From positions 179,975 through 243,974 of the forward strand of contig NZ_JABBXA010000004.1 of assembly GCF_014161445.1 (NCBI RefSeq): DNA of 64,000 bases. The letters are read 5' to 3'. This stretch comes from Microbispora sp. H13382. GTDB lineage: Bacteria; Actinomycetota; Actinomycetes; Streptosporangiales; Streptosporangiaceae. Shown one piece after another: positions 43,056 through 52,919 of this stretch (the first letter of the stretch is position 1; each line of letters opens with the position of its first letter). The position numbers were made by a program, and so were the translations under genes. The notes under the pieces are model-generated. The model saw only the letters and a program-made list of their open reading frames with translations, did not search any database and was not told the DNA's origin.

Positions 43056-46000
43056 ATGTCTGTGGCTGACCTGTCAGACGCCAAGCGAGAACTGCTGCGA
43101 CGCAGGTTGCGGGCCCGCTCCGCACGCGATCCCATTCCCCGGCGCCCGGAGGGCGTCGAACCCCCGATGTCCCCGGCGCAGGAGCCGCTGTGGTTCATGG
43201 AGCAATTCACGCCGGGCACCACCACCTACACCCTGGTACTCGCCGTACGGTTACGTGAGCCGCTGGACGAGGACCGGCTGGCCCGCGCGCTCGCCGCGCT
43301 GCCGGCCCGGCACGAGGGCCTGCGCCAGCGGTTCCCGGCGACCGAGGAGGGCAGGCCCGCCGTCCACGTCGTGGACACGACGGAGGTGCCGCTGAACCGC
43401 ACCACGGCGGTCACGGACGAGGAGGCGATCGCGCTCATCGGCGCCGAGACCGCCATCCCGCTGGACCTCACCCGGGGCCCGCTGCTCAAGTGCGTCGTCG
43501 TCAGCAAGGGCGAGGACGAGCACATCGTCGCCCTGCTGGTGCACCACATCGTGGCCGACGGCCAGTCGTTGCACCTGCTCATGCGCGACCTGCTCGCGCT
43601 CTGCCGCGGCGAGGAGCCGCCCGCGCCCGCCGTACGCTTCGGCGACGTCGCCGTGTGGCAGCGTGAGCGGTCTCTCGACCGGGAGCTGGACTACTGGTGC
43701 GGGGAGCTGGCCGGGCTGCCGCGCCTCGAACTCCTCACGGACCGGCCCCGTCCGGCGCTTCAGACACTCGACGGCGCGACCCACGTACGCTCCCTCGCGC
43801 CGGATCTGGTGGACGGTGTCGCCTCGCTGAGCCGGGACCACGGCGCGAGCACGTTCATGACCCTGCTGGCCGCGTACCAGGTCCTGCTCTCCCGGCTGAC
43901 CGGCCAGGACGACTTCGCCGTCGGCGTGCCGGTGGCCGGGCGGAGCAGACCGGAGTTCGAGGACGTCGTGGGCATGTTCGTCAACGTGCTGGCGATACGG
44001 GCCCGGCTGGACGGCGAGCCCACGTTCGCCGAGCTGCTCGCCCGGACCAGGGGCACGGTCCTCGCCGCGCTCGATCACGAGGAACTGCCCTTCGCCCAGC
44101 TCGTCGACGCCCTCGGCGTGCCGCGGGACACCAGCAGGCCGCCCCTGATCGACACGATCTGCACGATGCACGAGTTCGCCCCCGGCGACGGGACCGAGGT
44201 CCTCGCGCTGGCCCCCACGTCGACCAGGCACGACGTGGAGCTGTACGCCGTGCCCACCGACGAGGGGGGCCTGCACTGCGCGTTCACCTACCGGCCCGAG
44301 CTGTTCCGCGAGAGCACGATCGCCCGGATGGCCGGGCAGTTCGAGGACCTGCTGCGCGCGATCGTGCGCGATCCGCACGTCCCGATCAGCCGGCTGCCGC
44401 TGACGGGCGACGACGCGCTGATCGCCGGTTGGAACGCGACCGGCGCGGACTACCCGGACACCGCCACCCTGCACGGCTTGATCGAGGAGCAGGTCGCCCG
44501 CACCCCCGAGGCCGTCGCGGTGACCTTCGGCGGGCAGTCGTGGACGTACCGGCAGCTCGACGAGCGGGCCAACCGGATCGCGCACCGCCTCGTGGGGCTC
44601 GGCGTGGAGCCGGGCAGTCTGGTCGCGGTCTGCGCCGAACGCTCGCTCGACCTGGTCGCCGCACTGCTCGGTGTGCTCAAGAGCGGCGCGGCGTACGTGC
44701 CGCTCGACCCCGGCTACCCCGCCGACCGGCTGGCGTTCATGCTGTCGGACTCGGGCGCGCCCGTCGTGCTGACCCAGCAGGACCTGGCCGAGCGGCTGGT
44801 CACCGGCGGCGCCGTCATCCTGCCGCTCGACCTGGACGCCGTATGGGACGGGCTGCCGGCGACCACACCCGGGGTGAGGGGCGGGCCCGGCACGGCCGCG
44901 TACATGATCTACACCTCCGGCTCCACCGGCCGGCCGAAGGGCGTGCCCAACAGCCACCGTGGCATCGTCAACCGGATCGACTGGATGCAGAAACGGTTCC
45001 GGCTCACCGATGCCGACGTGGTGGTGCAGAAGACACCGGCCGGGTTCGACGTCTCGGTGTGGGAGTTCTTCTGGCCGCTGCTCACCGGCGCGCGGCTTGT
45101 GCTGGCCGAGCCCGGTGGCCACCGCGACCCCGCGTACCTGCGTGACCTGATCAACGCCGAGCGGGTGACCGTCCTGCACTTCGTGCCGTCCATGCTCGGC
45201 GCGTTCCTCGCCGAAGAGGGCGTGGAGACCTGCACCTCGCCGCGCGTCATCGTGTGCAGCGGGGAGGAACTGCCCGTCGACCTGGCTGAGCGCTGCCTGC
45301 GCACGCTCCCGGCCGAACTGCACAACCTGTACGGCCCCACGGAGGCGGCCGTCGACGTCTCCGCCTGGCAGTGCACGCTGTCCGCGCTGGCGGGCCGGGC
45401 GAGGGTGCCGATCGGCTCGCCCATCCAGAACATCACGCTGCACGTGCTCGACCGCCACGGCGAGCCCGTGCCCGTGGGGGTGCCCGGCGAGCTGTACATC
45501 GGCGGCGTGGGCGTCGCACTCGGCTACCACGCCCGCCCGGAGCTGACCGCCGAGCGGTTCGCCGGAGGCCGCTACCGCACCGGCGACGCGGCCCGCTGGC
45601 TGCCGGACGGCACGGTCGAGTTCCTGGGCCGCCTCGACGGCCAGGTCAAGCTGCGCGGCCTGCGCATCGAGCTCGGCGAGATCGAGGCCGTGCTCCGCGA
45701 GAAGGCCGGTGTGCGGGACGCCGCGGTGATCGTGCGCGAGGACGTGCCCGGCGACCCCCGGCTGGTCGCCTACCTCACGGGCGACGCCGTGCCCGAGCCG
45801 GCACAGGTGCGCGCGGCGATCAGGGGCACGCTGCCGGAGTACATGCTGCCGTCGATGTTCGTCCTGCTCGATGCCCTTCCGCTCACGCCGAACGGCAAGC
45901 TCGACCGGGCCGCCCTGCCGGTCCCGCAGGTCCAGGCCGACGTGCCGTACGCCGAGCCGGAGACCGAGACCGAGCGGGCCGTCGCGGCCGTATGGGCCGA

Positions 46001-48362
46001 CGTGCTGGCGGCCGAGCGGATCGGGGCCGACGACGACTTCTTCGATCTCGGCGGCCACTCGCTGCTCGCCGTCCAGGTCGTCGCGAAGCTCCGCAGGGCG
46101 CTCCCCGCCGGGTCGGCGCAGGTGGGGCTGGTGGACATCTTCACCTACCGGACCGTGCGCGAACTGGCGGCCTACGCCGGTTCCGGCGAGGAGGGCCCGC
46201 GCCCGCTGCTCCAGCGGCTCACGCCGGCACGTACGGCGAGCGTCACCTACGTGTGCGTGCCGTACGGGTCGGGCAGCGCCGTGGTCTACCAGCCGCTGGC
46301 CGACGCCCTGCCGGCCGACCAGGCACTGTACGCGCTCGCGATCCCCGGCCACGACGTGGGCCTGGACGAGGAACCGATGGAGTTCGCCGAGCTGGCCGCC
46401 CGCGCCACCGAGGAGATCCTCGCCATCGAGGGTCCCCTGGTGATCTACGGCCACTGCGGGGTCGGCGCCGCGCTCGCGGTCGAGCTGGCCGCCAGGGTCG
46501 AGGCGGCGGGCCACGCGGTGGACGCCGTCTACGTCGGGGCGATCTTCCCGTTCGCCCGGCCGCGCGGGCTCATGCGTGCACTGTCGAGAATCGGGGAGTT
46601 CGACCGCCTTCGAAGCAGCCAGACCGACATCAACCGTCTCAAGGCCCGTGGGGTGGACCTTGAGGAGCTTGATCCCGGCGTGGCCGACCGCATCATCCGT
46701 ACGATGCGCCACGACTCCAAGGCCGCGGAGAAGTACTTCACCGGGCTGTTCGACGCGCCGGACCGGCCACGGTTACGCGCTCCGATCATCTCGGTGGTCG
46801 GCGAGCGCGACCCCGCCACCGACTTCTACACGGAGCGCTACCGCGAGTGGGGCTTCCTCACCGACGTCACGGCGCTCGTCGTACTGGACGAGGGCGGCCA
46901 CTACTTCCTGCGCTACCGCGCGGAGGAACTGGCCACCGCCCTGCGCACCCACACCCACTTAGAGGTTTCCGACCGCTCGGGCAACCCCTCGTGGTGGGTG
47001 CACGCGGTCTCGCGCGGGTCCGCCACGCCCGGGGTACGGCCCAGCATGGGCCGCTTCCTCACGATCTCCGCCGGGCAGCAGCTCTCGATGATCGGCTCGG
47101 CGCTCACCGGGTGGGCCCTGCCGCTGACCGTCCTCATGGACTCCGGTTCGATCGGGCAGTTCACCACGCTGGCCGTGCTCAACCTGGCCGGGCTGCTGAT
47201 CTCCCCGCTGGCCGGGGCGATCGTGGACCGGGCGGACCGGCGGCGCGTGATGCTGTTCGCCGACTGCGCCTCGGCCGGGATCCAGGCCGTGCTGGCCGGG
47301 CTGCTCCTCTTCGGCGACGTACGGATCTGGCAGATCTACCTGCTGATCGTCAGCCTGTCGATGGCGACGAGCTTCCAACGGCTGGCCTATCAGTCGGCGG
47401 TGCCGCAACTCGTCCCCAAGCACTATCTCGGTCACGCCATCGGTGTCACCCAGATGACCAACGGTGTCGCGCAGCTCGTCGTCCCCCTCGTCGCGGCCGG
47501 GTTGCTGGCCTGGATCGGGCTCGGCGGCATCGTGGCGATCGACATGGCGAGTTATGCGTTCGCCATCGTCACGGTGCTGCTGGTCCGCTTCCCCGACACG
47601 CTTCCCTGGCGGCCGCGCGAGCCGCTGGCCACGGAGATCGCCAAGGGCTTCACGTACACCTGGCACGACCTGGGCCTGCGCTCGACGCTGGTGTTCTTCG
47701 CCGTGCTCAACGTGTTCCTGTCCCCGCTGCTCCTGCTGGTCTCGCCGCTGGTGCTCTCCTTCGCCACGCTCAAGGAAGTCAGCGTGATCTCGCTGGTGTC
47801 GGGGCTCGGCGTCATGCTCGGCGGGCTGACCATGTCGCTGTGGGGCGGTCCGCGCCGCGGGCGGTTCCGCGGTGTGCTGGCCTTCGCCGTTGCCATCTCG
47901 GCAGGCGGCGTCGTCACCGGCCTCGCCCCGTCGCTTGTCGTGGTCGGCGTGGGGGCGTTCGTGCTGACCTACTTCCTCACGCTGATGAACGGCATCTACG
48001 TCACGATCGTGCAGATCAAGGTGCCCGCGCGGTTCCACGGGCGGGTCTTCGCGCTCAACACGCTGGTCGCCTGGTCGACGCTGCCCGTCGGCATCGGCCT
48101 GGTCGCCCCGCTCGGCACCGCGCTGTTCGACCCGATGCTGGCCCCGGGAGGGGCGCTCGCCTCGACCGTGGGCGCCCTGATCGGGGTGGGCCCCGGCCGT
48201 GGGATCGCCTTCCTCTATCTGGTGTGCGCGCTGGGCATGCTCCTCGTGGCGGCCGGCGCCCTGCGGGTGAGGCGGCTGGCCCGCCTCGACACCGAGATGC
48301 CGGACGCGCTGCCCGACGACCTCGTCGGGGTCGAGGCCATCCAGCGTCGCGCCGCCGCCTAA
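43056..48362 (+). CDS. single-module NRPS (C-A-T-TE) fused to an MFS exporter
   Basis: A 1768-residue fusion. The condensation domain (about 35-450) has an intact HHxxxDG (His163, His164, Asp168, Gly169). The adenylation domain (about 470-960) has YTSGSTGRPKG, LYGPTEA and the Lys of TPNGKLDR; its pocket residues read D665, V666, W669, H708, V733, S735, L758, V766, D767, K, which fits the serine code of EntF. The carrier domain has Ser1002 (DLGGHSLL). The thioesterase has GHCGVG with Cys1134 in place of Ser and His in DEGGHYFL. From about 1330 a 12-TM MFS of the EntS-like group follows. It should join an acyl group to serine, release or cyclise it and export it. No aryl-acid genes are in the window. 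Confidence 0.95.
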   Translation: MSVADLSDAKRELLRRRLRARSARDPIPRRPEGVEPPMSPAQEPLWFMEQFTPGTTTYTLVLAVRLREPLDEDRLARALAALPARHEGLRQRFPATEEGRPAVHVVDTTEVPLNRTTAVTDEEAIALIGAETAIPLDLTRGPLLKCVVVSKGEDEHIVALLVHHIVADGQSLHLLMRDLLALCRGEEPPAPAVRFGDVAVWQRERSLDRELDYWCGELAGLPRLELLTDRPRPALQTLDGATHVRSLAPDLVDGVASLSRDHGASTFMTLLAAYQVLLSRLTGQDDFAVGVPVAGRSRPEFEDVVGMFVNVLAIRARLDGEPTFAELLARTRGTVLAALDHEELPFAQLVDALGVPRDTSRPPLIDTICTMHEFAPGDGTEVLALAPTSTRHDVELYAVPTDEGGLHCAFTYRPELFRESTIARMAGQFEDLLRAIVRDPHVPISRLPLTGDDALIAGWNATGADYPDTATLHGLIEEQVARTPEAVAVTFGGQSWTYRQLDERANRIAHRLVGLGVEPGSLVAVCAERSLDLVAALLGVLKSGAAYVPLDPGYPADRLAFMLSDSGAPVVLTQQDLAERLVTGGAVILPLDLDAVWDGLPATTPGVRGGPGTAAYMIYTSGSTGRPKGVPNSHRGIVNRIDWMQKRFRLTDADVVVQKTPAGFDVSVWEFFWPLLTGARLVLAEPGGHRDPAYLRDLINAERVTVLHFVPSMLGAFLAEEGVETCTSPRVIVCSGEELPVDLAERCLRTLPAELHNLYGPTEAAVDVSAWQCTLSALAGRARVPIGSPIQNITLHVLDRHGEPVPVGVPGELYIGGVGVALGYHARPELTAERFAGGRYRTGDAARWLPDGTVEFLGRLDGQVKLRGLRIELGEIEAVLREKAGVRDAAVIVREDVPGDPRLVAYLTGDAVPEPAQVRAAIRGTLPEYMLPSMFVLLDALPLTPNGKLDRAALPVPQVQADVPYAEPETETERAVAAVWADVLAAERIGADDDFFDLGGHSLLAVQVVAKLRRALPAGSAQVGLVDIFTYRTVRELAAYAGSGEEGPRPLLQRLTPARTASVTYVCVPYGSGSAVVYQPLADALPADQALYALAIPGHDVGLDEEPMEFAELAARATEEILAIEGPLVIYGHCGVGAALAVELAARVEAAGHAVDAVYVGAIFPFARPRGLMRALSRIGEFDRLRSSQTDINRLKARGVDLEELDPGVADRIIRTMRHDSKAAEKYFTGLFDAPDRPRLRAPIISVVGERDPATDFYTERYREWGFLTDVTALVVLDEGGHYFLRYRAEELATALRTHTHLEVSDRSGNPSWWVHAVSRGSATPGVRPSMGRFLTISAGQQLSMIGSALTGWALPLTVLMDSGSIGQFTTLAVLNLAGLLISPLAGAIVDRADRRRVMLFADCASAGIQAVLAGLLLFGDVRIWQIYLLIVSLSMATSFQRLAYQSAVPQLVPKHYLGHAIGVTQMTNGVAQLVVPLVAAGLLAWIGLGGIVAIDMASYAFAIVTVLLVRFPDTLPWRPREPLATEIAKGFTYTWHDLGLRSTLVFFAVLNVFLSPLLLLVSPLVLSFATLKEVSVISLVSGLGVMLGGLTMSLWGGPRRGRFRGVLAFAVAISAGGVVTGLAPSLVVVGVGAFVLTYFLTLMNGIYVTIVQIKVPARFHGRVFALNTLVAWSTLPVGIGLVAPLGTALFDPMLAPGGALASTVGALIGVGPGRGIAFLYLVCALGMLLVAAGALRVRRLARLDTEMPDALPDDLVGVEAIQRRAAA

Positions 48363-48365
48363 GTC

Positions 48366-48415
48366 GTGTCTGGCAAATCAAGCCCTGCTGCGACGGGCAG
48401 CATTTTGTCAGACAC
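48366..48415. terminator. bidirectional terminator between the NRPS-MFS and the kinase gene
   Basis: Outer arms GTGTCTGGCAAA and TTTGTCAGACAC (one wobble) enclose 26 nt that can form a smaller GCCC/GGGC hairpin. It lies between the two convergent stops, with A and T runs at the stem base. Confidence 0.8.
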
Positions 48416-48418
48416 TCC

Positions 48419-49270
48419 CTAGAGGCGCCGGGTCAGCGCGTCGAGGTTGGCCTCGACCCAGCGGAGCCGGGCGAGCGTGCCGGTGGGCTCGTTTCGCCCG
48501 GCTCCGTTGAGGAAGGCCAGATAGCCGCGCACCCAGCCGCCGAAGACCCAGGGTTCAGCCGGGATGTCGCCGCCGGCTTTGCGGTAGCCGTACACGGCGG
48601 CGTCGAATCGGTCGAAGCCGACGCTCCCGTCGAGGCGGGCCGCCCAGTCGAGGGCCATGCCCGCGGCCTCCTGCTCGGCGACGTACGGACCGGCGGTGTC
48701 CCAGTCGATGATCGCCAGGCTGCCGTCGAACCGGAGCAGGGCGTTCTTCGGGTGCAGATCGCCGTGGGACATGGTCAGGGTGCCCACGCCGGCCGGTCGC
48801 GCGGTCGCGGCCTCGAGGCCGGCCAGTCCGGACGCCGGATCCGTGGCCGGGTGGCCGGAAGGGTCCGCCCGCGGTGGCTCCTGAGGAGCGATGGCACGAC
48901 CGGCCGTGTGAACGGCGGCCACCAACTCGCCCATCGCGGCCGACAGCTCGGGGCTGAGATCGTCGAGGGCGGGCGCCTTCCCGTCAAGCCAGCGGTGCAC
49001 CCGGACTGAGCCGTCCCCGATGGGGATCACGTACGCTCCCGTCGCGGGCGACGGGACCGGCTCGGGCACCGGGATGCCCGCCCGCCAGGCGGAGACCTCG
49101 ATCTCCACGGCGGGCGCGGCCGACGGCGGCAGCCGCTTCACGGCGTACGCGCCGGTGATCGTGTCGAGCCGCCACACCTCGTTGTGGTAGTAGCCGGCCA
49201 CCCGTAGTCCTCGCGTCACCGCCAGGCCGAGGCCGAACGCATCACAAACCGCGCTGATGTCGAGATCCAT
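48419..49270 (-). CDS. APH-fold phosphotransferase
   Basis: A 283-residue small-molecule kinase fold. The catalytic loop is MSHGDLHPKNALL and the metal acid is in LAIIDWDTAGP. The N-lobe is degenerate but has YHNEVWRLDT and YAVKRLPPS (the ATP Lys). The ATG at 49270 is used; a GTG six bases upstream is possible, and no clear ribosome binding site is seen. It converges on the NRPS-MFS gene. It could confer resistance or act in sugar/amino-alcohol metabolism; its substrate is unknown. Confidence 0.85.
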   Translation of the reverse strand: MDLDISAVCDAFGLGLAVTRGLRVAGYYHNEVWRLDTITGAYAVKRLPPSAAPAVEIEVSAWRAGIPVPEPVPSPATGAYVIPIGDGSVRVHRWLDGKAPALDDLSPELSAAMGELVAAVHTAGRAIAPQEPPRADPSGHPATDPASGLAGLEAATARPAGVGTLTMSHGDLHPKNALLRFDGSLAIIDWDTAGPYVAEQEAAGMALDWAARLDGSVGFDRFDAAVYGYRKAGGDIPAEPWVFGGWVRGYLAFLNGAGRNEPTGTLARLRWVEANLDALTRRL

Positions 49271-49364
49271 CCACACATTTTGCCGCGCTCAGGGGGGATG
49301 CGGGGAAAGCCGGGCCGACTGCCCACAGCTCACGACCGACGCAGGGCGGACGCGTCCGGAGGGC

Positions 49365-50591
49365 TCAGCGGTCGATGATCTCGTTCTTCCCGATGACGAC
49401 GACGCCGCTGCGGGTCACCGCGAACCGCTGGCGGTCGTACTCCAGGTCGAAGCCGATCCGGGCGCCGTCGGGGATCACCACGTTCTTGTCGATGATGGCC
49501 TTGCGGACGATCGCGCCCCTGCCGACCTTGACCGAGCCCATCAGCACCGAGTCCTCGACGTGCGAGTGGGAGTGCAGCACCACGCCGGGGGACAGGATCG
49601 AGCGCAATGCCGTGCCGCCCGACACGATGACCCCGGGCGACACGAGCGACTCCAGCGCGTGCCCCACCCGGTCGCCCTCGTTGTGCACGAACTTCGCCGG
49701 CGGCAGCGGTTCGTTGCCCGTGTAGATCGGCCACCGGTCGTTGTAGAGGTTGAAGACCGGCTGCACCGAGATGAGGTCCATGTTGGCCTCGTAGTAGGCG
49801 TCGAGCGTCCCCACGTCGCGCCAGTAGCCCCGGTCGCGCTCGGTGGAGCCGGGCACCACGTTGTCCGCGAAGTCGTACACCTCGGCGCCGCCGCTCTTGA
49901 CGAACATCGGGATGATGTTGCCGCCGAGGTCGTGCTTGCTGCTGGGGTCGAGGGCGTCCTCGCGCAGGGCCTCGATCAGCGCCTGGGTCCTGAAGACGTA
50001 GTTGCCCATCGAGGCGTAGATCTGGTCGGGCGCGTCGGGCAGCCCCACCGCGTCCTTCGGCTTCTCGCGGAACGCGACGATCCGGCGGCCCGAGGGGTCG
50101 GCCTCGATGACGCCGAACTGGTCGGCCAGTTCGAGGGGCTGGCGGATCGCCGCGACGGTCACGTCCGCGCCCGAGGCGACGTGCTGGTCGACCATCTGGC
50201 GGGGATCCATCCGGTAGATGTGGTCCGCGCCGAAGACGATCACGTGGTCGGGCATCTCGTCGTAGATCAGGTTGAGGTTCTGGAACAGCGCGTCGGCCGA
50301 TCCGGCGAACCAGCGCGGCCCGAGCCGCTGCTGCGCGGGCACCGGGGTCACGTAGTTGCCGAGCATCGACGACAGCCGCCACGTCCGGGAGATGTGCCGG
50401 TCCAGGCTGTGGTTCTTGTACTGCGTCAGCACCACGATCTGCCAGTAGTGCGCGTTGGCCAGGTTCGACAACACGAAGTCGATGAGCCGGTAGATGCCCC
50501 CGAAGGGCACGGCGGGCTTGGCCCGGTCCGCGGTCAGCGGCATCAGCCGCTTGCCCTCACCACCAGCGAGCACGATCGCCAGGACCTTCAT
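49365..50591 (-). CDS. glgC: glucose-1-phosphate adenylyltransferase
   Basis: A 408-residue ADP-glucose pyrophosphorylase. The nucleotidyltransferase loop is [22 protein letters not shown], split around the usual GGxGxRLxPLT, with [20 protein letters not shown] and, in the C-terminal half, a left-handed beta-helix ([20 protein letters not shown]). It makes ADP-glucose from glucose-1-phosphate and ATP, the committed step to glycogen. The ATG of MKVLAIV is used. It is divergent from glgA, with 85 bp between the starts, so both probably share a control region. Confidence 0.95.
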   Translation of the reverse strand: MKVLAIVLAGGEGKRLMPLTADRAKPAVPFGGIYRLIDFVLSNLANAHYWQIVVLTQYKNHSLDRHISRTWRLSSMLGNYVTPVPAQQRLGPRWFAGSADALFQNLNLIYDEMPDHVIVFGADHIYRMDPRQMVDQHVASGADVTVAAIRQPLELADQFGVIEADPSGRRIVAFREKPKDAVGLPDAPDQIYASMGNYVFRTQALIEALREDALDPSSKHDLGGNIIPMFVKSGGAEVYDFADNVVPGSTERDRGYWRDVGTLDAYYEANMDLISVQPVFNLYNDRWPIYTGNEPLPPAKFVHNEGDRVGHALESLVSPGVIVSGGTALRSILSPGVVLHSHSHVEDSVLMGSVKVGRGAIVRKAIIDKNVVIPDGARIGFDLEYDRQRFAVTRSGVVVIGKNEIIDR

Positions 50592-50676
50592 AGGCAGGAC
50601 CTTAACCCGCGAAATGGCTAACAAACACCAGGGACACCGGCAAACAGTGCGGATCGGGGACTCTAAGCTCACTCGT

Positions 50677-51861
50677 ATGCGTGTCGATCTGCTGAGCCGT
50701 GAGTATCCGCCCGAGGTGTACGGCGGCGCCGGAGTCCATGTCGAGTACCTCGCGCGGGAGCTTCGCCGGCTGGCTGACGTGCGCGTTCGCTGCTTCGGCG
50801 CCCCGCGCGACGAGCCCGGAGTGCGGGCCTACGCGGTCCCCGGGGGGCTGTCGGGCGCGAACGCCGCCCTGCAGGTGCTCGGCGTCGACGTCGAGATGGC
50901 CGCCGGCTGCGAGGGCGCCGACGTCGTGCACAGCCACACCTGGTATGCGAACTTCGCCGGCCACGTCGCCAAGATGCTGTACGGCGTGCCGCACGTCGCC
51001 ACCACCCACAGCCTGGAGCCGCTGCGGCCGTGGAAGGCCGAGCAGCTCGGCGGCGGCTACACGCTCTCGTCGTGGGCGGAGCGGACCGCGCTCGAGTCGG
51101 CCGACGCGATCATCGCGGTGTCCGAGGGCATGCGCCGTGACGTGCTCACGGCCTACCCCGAGATCCCCGCCGAGCGCGTACGGGTGATCCACAACGGCAT
51201 CGACACCGAGGAGTACGCGCCCTCCCGGGGCACCGAGGCGCTGGTGCGGCACGGCATCGACCCGGCCGTGCCGTACGTCGTCTTCGTGGGGCGGATCACC
51301 CGGCAGAAGGGCCTGGTGCACCTGCTCCACGCGGCCCGCTCGTTCGACCCGGCGGCGCAGCTCGTGCTGTGCGCGGGCGCGCCCGACACGCCGGAGATCG
51401 CCGAGGAGGTCACGGCGCTCGTGCGCGAGCTGTCGGCCTCCCGCAAGGGCGTGGTGTGGATCTCCGAGATGCTGCCCAGGCCCGAGGTGATCCAGATCCT
51501 CACGCACGCCACCGTGTTCGTGTGCCCCTCGGTCTACGAGCCGATGGGCATCGTGAACCTGGAAGCGATGGCGTGCGAGACCGCTGTCGTGGCGACCGCG
51601 ACCGGAGGCATCCCCGAGGTCGTCGCCGACGGCGAGACGGGCCTGCTCGTCCCGATCGACCAGGGCGGGGACGGCGAGCCGCACGACCCCGAGGCGTTCG
51701 CCGGAGCGCTGGCCGAGCGGGTCAACACGGTGCTCGGCGATCCCCGCCTGGCCGCCGGGATGGGCGAGGCCGGACGGGTGCGGGCGATCGAGCACTTCTC
51801 CTGGCGGCGGATCGCCGAGCGCACCCACGAGCTCTACGCGTCGCTCACCCGCCAGGGATGA
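50677..51861 (+). CDS. glgA: glycogen synthase, actinobacterial GT4 type (GlgA/GlgM)
   Basis: A 394-residue GT-B glycosyltransferase of family GT4. It has [14 protein letters not shown] at the N-terminus, [12 protein letters not shown], the donor-site [11 protein letters not shown] and the [17 protein letters not shown] motif ([18 protein letters not shown]). In mycobacteria this orthologue (GlgM) uses ADP-glucose and glucose-1-phosphate to make maltose-1-phosphate for the GlgE pathway; in others it is called glycogen synthase. The substrate comes from glgC next door. A TAAGCT box seven bases before the ATG and no Shine-Dalgarno suggest a leaderless mRNA. The 3' end overlaps the convergent dehydrogenase by 17 bases. 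Confidence 0.93.
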   Translation: MRVDLLSREYPPEVYGGAGVHVEYLARELRRLADVRVRCFGAPRDEPGVRAYAVPGGLSGANAALQVLGVDVEMAAGCEGADVVHSHTWYANFAGHVAKMLYGVPHVATTHSLEPLRPWKAEQLGGGYTLSSWAERTALESADAIIAVSEGMRRDVLTAYPEIPAERVRVIHNGIDTEEYAPSRGTEALVRHGIDPAVPYVVFVGRITRQKGLVHLLHAARSFDPAAQLVLCAGAPDTPEIAEEVTALVRELSASRKGVVWISEMLPRPEVIQILTHATVFVCPSVYEPMGIVNLEAMACETAVVATATGGIPEVVADGETGLLVPIDQGGDGEPHDPEAFAGALAERVNTVLGDPRLAAGMGEAGRVRAIEHFSWRRIAERTHELYASLTRQG

Positions 51862-52885
51862 TCATGGTGACGCCGGCGGACGCGCCCGGCCGGGTCAGCG
51901 CGTCCGGCGCGTCGTCCAGGCCGATGGTACGGGTGACGAGCAGGTCGGGGCGGAGCACGCCCGCCGCGATCAGCTCCAGCATCGGGGGATAGGCGTGGGC
52001 GGCCATGCCGTGGCTGCCCACGATCTCCAGCTCGTGCGCGATCACCCGGCCCATCGGCAGGGAGGTCTCCCCGGGGAGCAGGCCCACCTGCACGTGGCGG
52101 CCCCGCCTGCGCAGGCCGCCGATCGACGCGGCGCAGGTCGCGGGGTCGCCCAGCGCGTCGAGGGAGACGTCGGCGCCGCCTCCGGTGGCCGCCCTGACCC
52201 GCGCGGCCGCATCCTCGGGAGAGCCGCCCACGCCGAGCAGGACGCAGTCGGCCGCGCCGAACCGCTTGGCCAGATCCAGCGCGGCGGGGGACACGTCCAC
52301 CGCGACCACCCGCGCGCCCACGGCGGCGCCGATCATCACGGCCGACAGCCCGACCCCGCCGCAGCCGTGCACGGCGAGCCACCGGCCCGCCCGGACCCGT
52401 CCCTGCTCGACGACGGCCCGGAACGCGGTGGCGAAGCGGCAGCCCAGGCTCGCCGCCGTGGCGAACGCCATGCCGTCGGGCAGCCGCACGAGGTTCACGT
52501 CGGCGTGGTCGATCGCGACGAGCTCGGCGAACGACCCCCAGTGGGTGAAACCGGGCTGCGTCTGGCGCTCGCACACCTGCTGGTTGCCCGCGGCGCACTC
52601 ATGGCAGCTCCCGCAGGCGCAGATGAACGGCACCATGACCCGGTCGCCGGGCCGCCAGCCGGAGACCCCCGGCCCGGCGGCGTGCACCACCCCCGCCAGC
52701 TCGTGCCCCGGCACGTGCGGCAGGACGGTGATGTCCGCGTCGTGGCCCATCCACCCGTGCCAGTCGCTGCGGCACATCCCGGTCGCCTCGACCCTGATCA
52801 CCACGCCGTCCGGCGGCGCCACCGGGTCCGCCACCTCGCGCACCTCGGCCCGCCCGCCGAACTCCTCGTACACCACCGCGCGCAT
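51845..52885 (-). CDS. zinc-dependent alcohol dehydrogenase (MDR)
   Basis: A 346-residue medium-chain dehydrogenase. Catalytic zinc ligands are the Cys in GMCRSDWHGW and the His and Glu of VPGHELAG; the structural zinc site is CGSCHECAAGNQQVC with four Cys, and the NAD(P)-binding turn is VHGCGGVGLSAV. It oxidises an alcohol or aldehyde; its specificity is unknown. AAAGGAG six bases before the ATG is a good ribosome site. It overlaps the glgA 3' end by 17 bases and is divergent from the YfiH-type gene. Confidence 0.93.
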   Translation of the reverse strand: MRAVVYEEFGGRAEVREVADPVAPPDGVVIRVEATGMCRSDWHGWMGHDADITVLPHVPGHELAGVVHAAGPGVSGWRPGDRVMVPFICACGSCHECAAGNQQVCERQTQPGFTHWGSFAELVAIDHADVNLVRLPDGMAFATAASLGCRFATAFRAVVEQGRVRAGRWLAVHGCGGVGLSAVMIGAAVGARVVAVDVSPAALDLAKRFGAADCVLLGVGGSPEDAAARVRAATGGGADVSLDALGDPATCAASIGGLRRRGRHVQVGLLPGETSLPMGRVIAHELEIVGSHGMAAHAYPPMLELIAAGVLRPDLLVTRTIGLDDAPDALTRPGASAGVTMIIPGG

Positions 52886-52919
52886 GTCACGCTCCTTTCC
52901 CTGGCCGTACGCTAATCGG

